From contig OMUU01000034.1 in NCBI GenBank assembly GCA_900314295.1, positions 1 through 64,000 on the forward strand: a stretch of DNA of 64,000 nt, read 5' to 3'. This DNA is from an uncultured Lachnospiraceae bacterium. Lineage in GTDB: Bacteria; Bacillota; Clostridia; Lachnospirales; Lachnospiraceae. The translations under genes were made by a program, and so were the position numbers. Below the pieces are notes generated by a model that did not search any database, had not been told where the DNA came from, and worked only from the letters and a program-made list of their open reading frames with translations. Positions 59,069 through 64,000 of this stretch are shown here, in pieces; position 1 is the first letter of the stretch, and each line of letters begins with the position of its first letter.

Positions 59069-59435
59069 GCTTTCCTCTTCGATCCTGTTCCATGACCTCA
59101 TCAATCCGTTTGGACATCTGAACGCCATATTCAATAGATTCGTCGAGCTTGAAATGAAGTTCGGGCGTATTTCTCAAGTTCAGATTCACGGCGAGCATGT
59201 GGCGGATGAACCCGGAGGAGCTTTTCAGCCCTTCCATGGTATCCTCCTTCGCCTTCTCGTCACCGAGAACGCTGATCATTACCTTACAGGTCTTCAGATC
59301 TGTCGCAACGATTGCCTCCGTAACGGAAACAACCGGCGCGATCCGCGGATCCTTCACCTCATTGCGGATGATATTGCTCAGCTCTTCCTTTACCGATTCG
59401 TTAATTCTAATATTCTTGACACTGTTTTTTCTCAA
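59052..59435 (-). CDS. rbfA: Ribosome-binding factor A
   Basis: A 127-residue KH-fold factor that matures the 5' end of 16S rRNA in the 30S subunit. The N-terminus [30 protein letters not shown] and [28 protein letters not shown] are its signature. It starts with TTG overlapping the infB stop codon (TTGA). Confidence 0.95.
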   Translation of the reverse strand: MRKNSVKNIRINESVKEELSNIIRNEVKDPRIAPVVSVTEAIVATDLKTCKVMISVLGDEKAKEDTMEGLKSSSGFIRHMLAVNLNLRNTPELHFKLDESIEYGVQMSKRIDEVMEQDRRGKHAEEN

Positions 59436-62400
59436 CGCGGCACCTCAACCATTGCATATGCCTCAACCTGGTCTCCTTCATTGACCTCATTGAAGCCGTC
59501 AAATACCAGACCGCACTCGTAGCCGGCCTTGACCTCCTTGACATCATCCTTGAAGCGTTTCAGGCTTCCGAGGTCTCCCTCGAAGATCTGCTTGCCGCCA
59601 CGGCTGATGCGAACCTTGCAGCCTCTCTGTACCACTCCGTCCAGAACATAGCTTCCCGCGATGGTTCCCACTCCGGACGCCTTGAAGAGCTGACGTACCT
59701 CGGCATGACCGATGACCTTTTCCTCATAAATCGGCTCCAGCATTCCCTTCATGGCAGCTTCTATATCATCAATTGCCTGATAGATTACCTTGTACAGGCG
59801 AACGTCAACCTTTTCCTGATCCGCCAACGCCTTGGCATTCGCGTCCGGACGAACGTTGAATCCGATCACAATCGCATTGGATGCCGCGGCAAGCGTGACA
59901 TCAGACTCATTGATCGCGCCGACGCCCGCATGGATGATCTTTACGATAACCTCATCATTGGAAAGCTTGAGCAGCGACTGGCGGATTGCCTCCACCGATC
60001 CCTGTACATCTGCCTTGATGACGAGCTCCAGCTCCTTGACCGAGCCGTCCTGGATCTGACTGAACAGATCATCCAGAGACATTCTGGACTTGGTCTCTTC
60101 CAGAAGCTGATTCTTGTGCTCTGCCGTAAAGGTGGCTGCAAAATTCTTCGCCTCTTTATCGGTTTCCATGGCTACCAGAGTTTCCCCTGCATCCGGAACG
60201 CCGTCAAGTCCCTGTACCTCTACCGGAGTGGACGGACCCGCCGTTTTCACCCGCTTGCCGTTCTCATCCGTCATGGCGCGAACCTTTCCGGAGCTTGCGC
60301 CGCAAGCAATGTAATCGCCGACATGAAGGGTTCCCTTCTGAACAAGGAGGTTTGCAACAGGTCCCTTGCCTTTATCCAGCTTTGCCTCCAGGACAAGTCC
60401 TCTCGCGAGACGGTCCGGATTTGCCTTCAGCTCCATGATGTCCGCCGTAAGCAGAATCGTCTCCAGAAGATCGTCAAGTCCTTTTCCAGTCTTTGCGGAA
60501 ACCTCAACCATCTCCGTCTGACCGCCCCAGTCGCTTGCAATCAGCCCGTACTCTGTGAGCTCCTGCTTTACACGATCTACATTTGCGCCCGGCTTGTCGA
60601 TCTTGTTTATCGCGACGATAATTTCTACACCGGCAGCCTTCGCGTGATTGATGGCCTCGATGGTCTGCGGCATAACGCCGTCATCCGCCGCTACGACAAG
60701 AACAGCGATATCGGTAGACTGCGCCCCGCGAAGCCGCATCGCCGTGAAGGCCTCATGACCCGGCGTATCCAGGAAAGTGATTTTCTTATTATTGATATTG
60801 ACCACATATGCGCCGATGTTCTGTGTGATTCCTCCTGCTTCCTTGGAGGTTACATGCGCATGACGGATCGCGTCGAGAAGCGATGTCTTACCGTGATCGA
60901 CATGACCCATTACACAGACTACCGGAGGACGGGAAACCATCTTGCTTTCATCTTCTTCATCCTCCTTGAGCATCTCGGCAATCACATCGACCTTTTCTTC
61001 CGGCTCACAGAGAATATCGTATGTCATCGCAATCTCTTCTGCCTTATCGTAATCGACCTCCTGATTTACGGTGTACATCTCACCCTTCATGAAGAGATCC
61101 TTTACGATAACCGAAGGCTGCATTTTCATCTTCTCCGCAAGCTCGCGGATGGTAACCTTCTCCGGAATCTTGATTTCTGTCACCTTTTCTTCTTTCTTGT
61201 CCTCTTTCTTATGCACCGGTCTCTGCAGCGCCTTTGGAATCAGATGCCGGTTGTTGCGCCCGCTGCCTCTGTCGCTGGTATACTTGTTCCCGCGAAGATC
61301 GCTCTTGTTCTTATCCTTATCCTTATTGTGACCTGCACCATCTCTCGACGGCTTCTTCAGCCCCATATCCATTGCCGCGCCCTGACCGGCCTTGTGATCG
61401 CCATGCTGGCCTCTGGAATGGCTCTGGAAGCGATTTCCTTCATCCGCATCCTTGCCTCCGAATCCCGGACGGCCGCCTCCGAATCCCGGACGGTTTCCAC
61501 CAAAGCCCGGACGGCCTGCCCCGAATCCCGGTCGACTGTTGCGGTCCCCAAACGGTTTTCTTCCCTGTCCGTTTCCATTTCGATCGCCAAAACTTCTGCC
61601 CTGACCACTTCCATTCCGGTCGCCGTAGCTTCTGCCCTGACCATTGCCGTTCCGATCGCCGTAGCTTCTGCCCTGGCCGTTTCCGTTCCGGTCGCCGTAG
61701 CTTCTGCCCTGGCCGTTTCCGTTCCGGTCGCCGTAGCTTCTGCCCTGGCCGTTTCCGTTCCGGTCGCCGTAGCTTCTGCCCTGGCCGTTTCCGTTCCGGT
61801 CGCCGTAGCTTCTGCCCTGACCGCTTCCGTTCCGGTCGCCGTAGCTTCTGCCCTGGCCGTTTCCATTCCGGTCGCCGTAGCTTCTGCCCTGACCGCTTCC
61901 GTTCCGGTCGCCGTAGTTTCTGCCCTGGCTGCTTCCGTTCGAACGGCCTGTGGTCTCGCCCGCGGAGGCAGACGCTGCTCCGGCTGATGCTTTGTTCTGG
62001 GATGCCGCCTCTTTTTCTGCTGTTTCAACGGCAGATGTCTCCGTCCGAGCTTCCGCGCTCTTTCCTTCCACGGTCTTTGTCTCCGGTGCTTTGTCCGAGG
62101 AAGAGGTCTGTGTGGGAGCCGTCGCAGCAGACATATCTGTCTTCACCACTTCCTTCTGATCCGCCTTTTCTGCGGATGTCACGGCTGCGGATGTCACTGC
62201 TGCAGAAGTCTCCTCCGCAGCGATTGCCTTTGCCTCCTCCGTCACAGCCATGTTTTTAGCCGTGTTCTTCTTCGTTTCAGGCGCTGCTGCCTTCGGCGCT
62301 TCCTCAGTCCGGATCACCGGATGCGGTCTCGGAACCTTCACGATCGGTGTCCCCGCAGACGCACGGTTGCCGACTGGCCGTCCTCCGCGACTGCTTTCCT

Positions 62401-62698
62401 GAACAACACCGCGTCGGGATCCCTCCACACGTCCCGGAGCTGTATCGGATCTGCCCGCTTTTTCTCTTGTCTTTTTCTTTTTGTCCTTTTCCATGACCTG
62501 ATGGAAGTTCTTTCCCTCTTTACTGGAGGCGTTCTGCGGGTGAAAAACAGCGATCAGACGCTTCTTCTTTTTTACCGGTTTGACTTCCTTTGATTCCTTC
62601 GCAGCGCTGTCTTCCCTGGAAGCCTTAGAGTCTTCCGTCTTCGCTGCCTTATCTATCTGGTTATTTACGATCTTTCCTTCATTTTCGTTATTATTCAA
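59432..62698 (-). CDS. infB: Translation initiation factor IF-2 with repetitive N-terminus
   Basis: The GTPase that places fMet-tRNA on the 30S subunit. 1088 residues, against 740-890 in most bacteria. The core has IF2-N ([15 protein letters not shown]), G1 [10 protein letters not shown]3 DTPGHEAF, G4 NKID and the C1/C2 domains. The extra length is N-terminal: a Lys/Glu/Ala-rich stretch, then about ten copies of a 12-residue unit ([12 protein letters not shown]), a PGFGG repeat and basic IF2-N linker. Start is TTG after AAAGAGGT. Overlaps rbfA. Confidence 0.95.
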   Translation of the reverse strand: MNNNENEGKIVNNQIDKAAKTEDSKASREDSAAKESKEVKPVKKKKRLIAVFHPQNASSKEGKNFHQVMEKDKKKKTREKAGRSDTAPGRVEGSRRGVVQESSRGGRPVGNRASAGTPIVKVPRPHPVIRTEEAPKAAAPETKKNTAKNMAVTEEAKAIAAEETSAAVTSAAVTSAEKADQKEVVKTDMSAATAPTQTSSSDKAPETKTVEGKSAEARTETSAVETAEKEAASQNKASAGAASASAGETTGRSNGSSQGRNYGDRNGSGQGRSYGDRNGNGQGRSYGDRNGSGQGRSYGDRNGNGQGRSYGDRNGNGQGRSYGDRNGNGQGRSYGDRNGNGQGRSYGDRNGNGQGRSYGDRNGSGQGRSFGDRNGNGQGRKPFGDRNSRPGFGAGRPGFGGNRPGFGGGRPGFGGKDADEGNRFQSHSRGQHGDHKAGQGAAMDMGLKKPSRDGAGHNKDKDKNKSDLRGNKYTSDRGSGRNNRHLIPKALQRPVHKKEDKKEEKVTEIKIPEKVTIRELAEKMKMQPSVIVKDLFMKGEMYTVNQEVDYDKAEEIAMTYDILCEPEEKVDVIAEMLKEDEEDESKMVSRPPVVCVMGHVDHGKTSLLDAIRHAHVTSKEAGGITQNIGAYVVNINNKKITFLDTPGHEAFTAMRLRGAQSTDIAVLVVAADDGVMPQTIEAINHAKAAGVEIIVAINKIDKPGANVDRVKQELTEYGLIASDWGGQTEMVEVSAKTGKGLDDLLETILLTADIMELKANPDRLARGLVLEAKLDKGKGPVANLLVQKGTLHVGDYIACGASSGKVRAMTDENGKRVKTAGPSTPVEVQGLDGVPDAGETLVAMETDKEAKNFAATFTAEHKNQLLEETKSRMSLDDLFSQIQDGSVKELELVIKADVQGSVEAIRQSLLKLSNDEVIVKIIHAGVGAINESDVTLAAASNAIVIGFNVRPDANAKALADQEKVDVRLYKVIYQAIDDIEAAMKGMLEPIYEEKVIGHAEVRQLFKASGVGTIAGSYVLDGVVQRGCKVRISRGGKQIFEGDLGSLKRFKDDVKEVKAGYECGLVFDGFNEVNEGDQVEAYAMVEVPR
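61570..61935 (-). repeat. 36-base tandem repeat in infB, about ten copies
   Basis: Near-identical 36-base units coding for [12 protein letters not shown] and variants (S for N, F for Y). Most copies differ by only one to three bases, so the array looks recent. The unit length keeps the reading frame open on both strands. Confidence 0.9.
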
Positions 62699-62740
62699 TG
62701 TATCGATTACCTCTTTATTTAAAACCTGATCAATTTGTGA

Positions 62741-63061
62741 TTACTGCTGTTCGTTCTCCGGCTCCAGCTGAGCTCGGATTTCCCGCGCAAGATTCGCGTC
62801 TGTGATTACAACCGAAGAGCGGTCCCCTTTTCCGATCAGGGCCCCGAGCTCCGATTTCGGAAGAAATACCGCAAAGGGAATGCTCCGATAATCTGCCATG
62901 TTGCGGAATTTTTTCTTTGTGTTGGCAGATGCATCCTCCGACACAATCACCAGCTCCGCACTTCCGGATCGGATCGCCTGCTCCGCAGCGAATTCCCCGG
63001 CGGCTACTTTTCCGGCTTTCATGGAGATACTGATCATAAATCGTGCCTTTCTACTGTCCAA
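62741..63061 (-). CDS. ylxQ: L7Ae/L30e-family ribosomal protein, YlxQ-like
   Basis: A 106-residue RNA-binding protein. AGKVAAGEFAAEQAIRSGSAELVIVSEDAS is the L7Ae/L30e motif, as in YlxQ between rnpM and infB. It binds kink-turn-type RNA in relatives. It appears to start with TTG at 63061 (AGGAGGAG upstream), in the end of rnpM; an ATG at 63037 would cut off an expected helix. Confidence 0.88.
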   Translation of the reverse strand: MDSRKARFMISISMKAGKVAAGEFAAEQAIRSGSAELVIVSEDASANTKKKFRNMADYRSIPFAVFLPKSELGALIGKGDRSSVVITDANLAREIRAQLEPENEQQ

Positions 63062-63326
63062 TCCGTTTCATCTCCTCCTCCAGCCTGTCATATACCTCGT
63101 CAGGAATGCTGCATCCCAGGGATCTCTCAATGCCCCGGTTTTTTCTTGCCTTCGCCAGACATCCGGGATCTGCACAGATATAAGCCCCTCTTCCGTTCTG
63201 ACGCCCCGTCGGATCCAGATGAATCTCGCCCTCCGGCGTTTTCAGCACGCGTATCAGTTCTTTTTTCATTTTTTTTGAACGGCATCCGACACAGGTACGC
63301 ATCGGTATTTTACGGGTTGTATTCAA
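63051..63326 (-). CDS. rnpM: RNase P-modulating protein RnpM (YlxR)
   Basis: A 91-residue basic protein with RTCVGCRSKKMKKELIRV, GRGAYICADPGCLAKARK: the YlxR fold, with its RNA-binding surface and four Cys. It reduces RNase P activity in Bacillus. TTG start at 63326 with GGGAGG. It follows nusA by 20 bases. Confidence 0.92.
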   Translation of the reverse strand: MNTTRKIPMRTCVGCRSKKMKKELIRVLKTPEGEIHLDPTGRQNGRGAYICADPGCLAKARKNRGIERSLGCSIPDEVYDRLEEEMKRIGQ

Positions 63327-63346
63327 TGAGCGCCTCCCTTACGAAA

Positions 63347-64000
63347 TTATGCCTCAGGTTCGCTGTCTGCCTCCGGCTCCGCAGCATCTTCCGGAGCTTC
63401 TTCTCCAGCTTCGCTCACATGCTCCGGCTCTGTGGTTTCATCTTCCGCATCCCCGGTCTCCGGTTTATCTGTATCTTCTGTATCTTCGCCGCTTGTTTCA
63501 TGAGCAGTCGGATCCGACGATTCTGCGGAATCCTCCTCGGACTCCTCCTCGTCATATTCATACTCCTCGTCGTCCTCATCATCTTCCGCGTATTCGTCAA
63601 AGAGTCCTTCTTCACGCGCCTGGGTCTCGCTCTTGATATCAATCTTGAACTGCGTCAGATGCGCCGCGAGGCGAGCATTCTGTCCCTCCTTGCCAATGGC
63701 CAGGGAAAGCTGATAATCCGGAACAATGACAAGCGCCTGCTTCTCATCCGGATCCGCAAGCACGGAGATAACCTTCGCCGGTGAAAGCGCATTCTCAATC
63801 AGATATGCCTGATTCTCGTCCCAGTTGATGATATCGATCTTCTCTCCGTCCAATTCATCCACGATAGCGTTGACACGAGATCCGTTTACACCGACACATG
63901 CTCCGACTGCGTCCACGTTCGGCTCATTGCTGTAAACGGCAATCTTCGTACGCGATCCGGCTTCCCTTGCGATCGCCTTGATCTCGATCACACCGTCGCG
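63347..64000 (-). CDS. nusA: Transcription termination/antitermination protein NusA, C-terminal part
   Basis: Only the last 217 codons lie in the window; the gene runs off the right edge. The visible part begins in the S1-KH region: [47 protein letters not shown], then the second KH with [37 protein letters not shown]. It ends with an acidic tail of about 80 residues (mostly Asp, Glu, Ser, Thr). NusA pauses and terminates transcription and heads the translation operon. Confidence 0.95.
   Translation of the reverse strand, partial: RDGVIEIKAIAREAGSRTKIAVYSNEPNVDAVGACVGVNGSRVNAIVDELDGEKIDIINWDENQAYLIENALSPAKVISVLADPDEKQALVIVPDYQLSLAIGKEGQNARLAAHLTQFKIDIKSETQAREEGLFDEYAEDDEDDEEYEYDEEESEEDSAESSDPTAHETSGEDTEDTDKPETGDAEDETTEPEHVSEAGEEAPEDAAEPEADSEPEA

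Noticed and set aside
61570..61935. CRISPR-like regular 36-base spacing
   Set aside because: The units are contiguous with no spacers, keep the reading frame of infB and code for a glycine-rich linker. No cas gene is nearby.
59705..61987. A 760-codon open frame on the plus strand across infB
   Set aside because: It is the shadow of infB. The 36-base repeats have no stops in this frame and yield an artificial [12 protein letters not shown] repeat; infB on the minus strand has all IF-2 motifs.

Overview
The window is chromosomal DNA of a Gram-positive Clostridia bacterium, most likely Lachnospiraceae. The grounds are the SCIFF six-cysteine peptide with its radical SAM maturase, the recJ-apt-rel-hemZ-hisS-aspS block, a bifunctional Rel, a fused SecDF, a SleB/CwlJ-type hydrolase, strong AGGAGG ribosome sites and sigma-A promoters with 17-base spacers. 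No phage, IS element, transposase or CRISPR array is seen. I count 54 protein genes (one cut by the right edge) and one tRNA. 51 of the protein genes and the tRNA are on the minus strand, so transcription runs right to left; the three plus-strand genes (LUD protein, rRNA methyltransferase, EamA transporter) each sit next to palindromic repeats.

Layout. 1-13.3 kb: dusB, a small conserved gene, birA, argF, an exported cell-wall hydrolase, a TrmH-type methyltransferase, pfkA, dnaE-cvfB, an acyl-ACP thioesterase and tRNA-Gln. 13.3-18 kb: CPBP protease, HAD phosphatase, argS with a CBS-domain gene, and a divergent LUD gene. 18.3-27.9 kb: two export systems: a MacAB-like operon with two adaptor proteins, and a GntR-controlled ABC operon. 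27.9-41.5 kb: aspS, hisS, an HD-GYP protein, hemZ, an MBL hydrolase, rel, apt, recJ and secDF. 41.7-43.4 kb: the SCIFF ranthipeptide and its maturase. 44-45.3 kb: an RlmI-like methyltransferase. 45.4-49.4 kb: an ECF cobalt importer (cbiM, cbiQ, cbiO) behind a CsoR-family regulator and a DUF3786 gene. 49.6-59 kb: an unknown exported protein, a SpoVB-like flippase, ung, hisF-hisH, an EamA transporter, a YerC/TrpR-type regulator. 56.2-64 kb: the nusA-rnpM-ylxQ-infB-rbfA-nrnA-truB-ribF translation operon.

Themes. Much of the window serves translation and RNA (nusA to truB, three aminoacyl-tRNA synthetases, dusB, two or three RNA methyltransferases, cvfB, rel). Several intergenic gaps hold structured repeat families that no gene explains: a long palindrome around GCGCGCTTCGCGTGCGAC, a roughly 95-base double-hairpin element, and shorter relatives. 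InfB carries about ten copies of a 36-base in-frame repeat coding for an Arg/Gly/Asn-rich linker. The best candidates for new biology are the repeat families, the adaptor with a roughly 355-residue insertion, the His-rich cobalt/copper-type regulator with its structured cbiM leader, the lysine-tailed HD-GYP protein, and a possible two-state hairpin region between hisF and ung.
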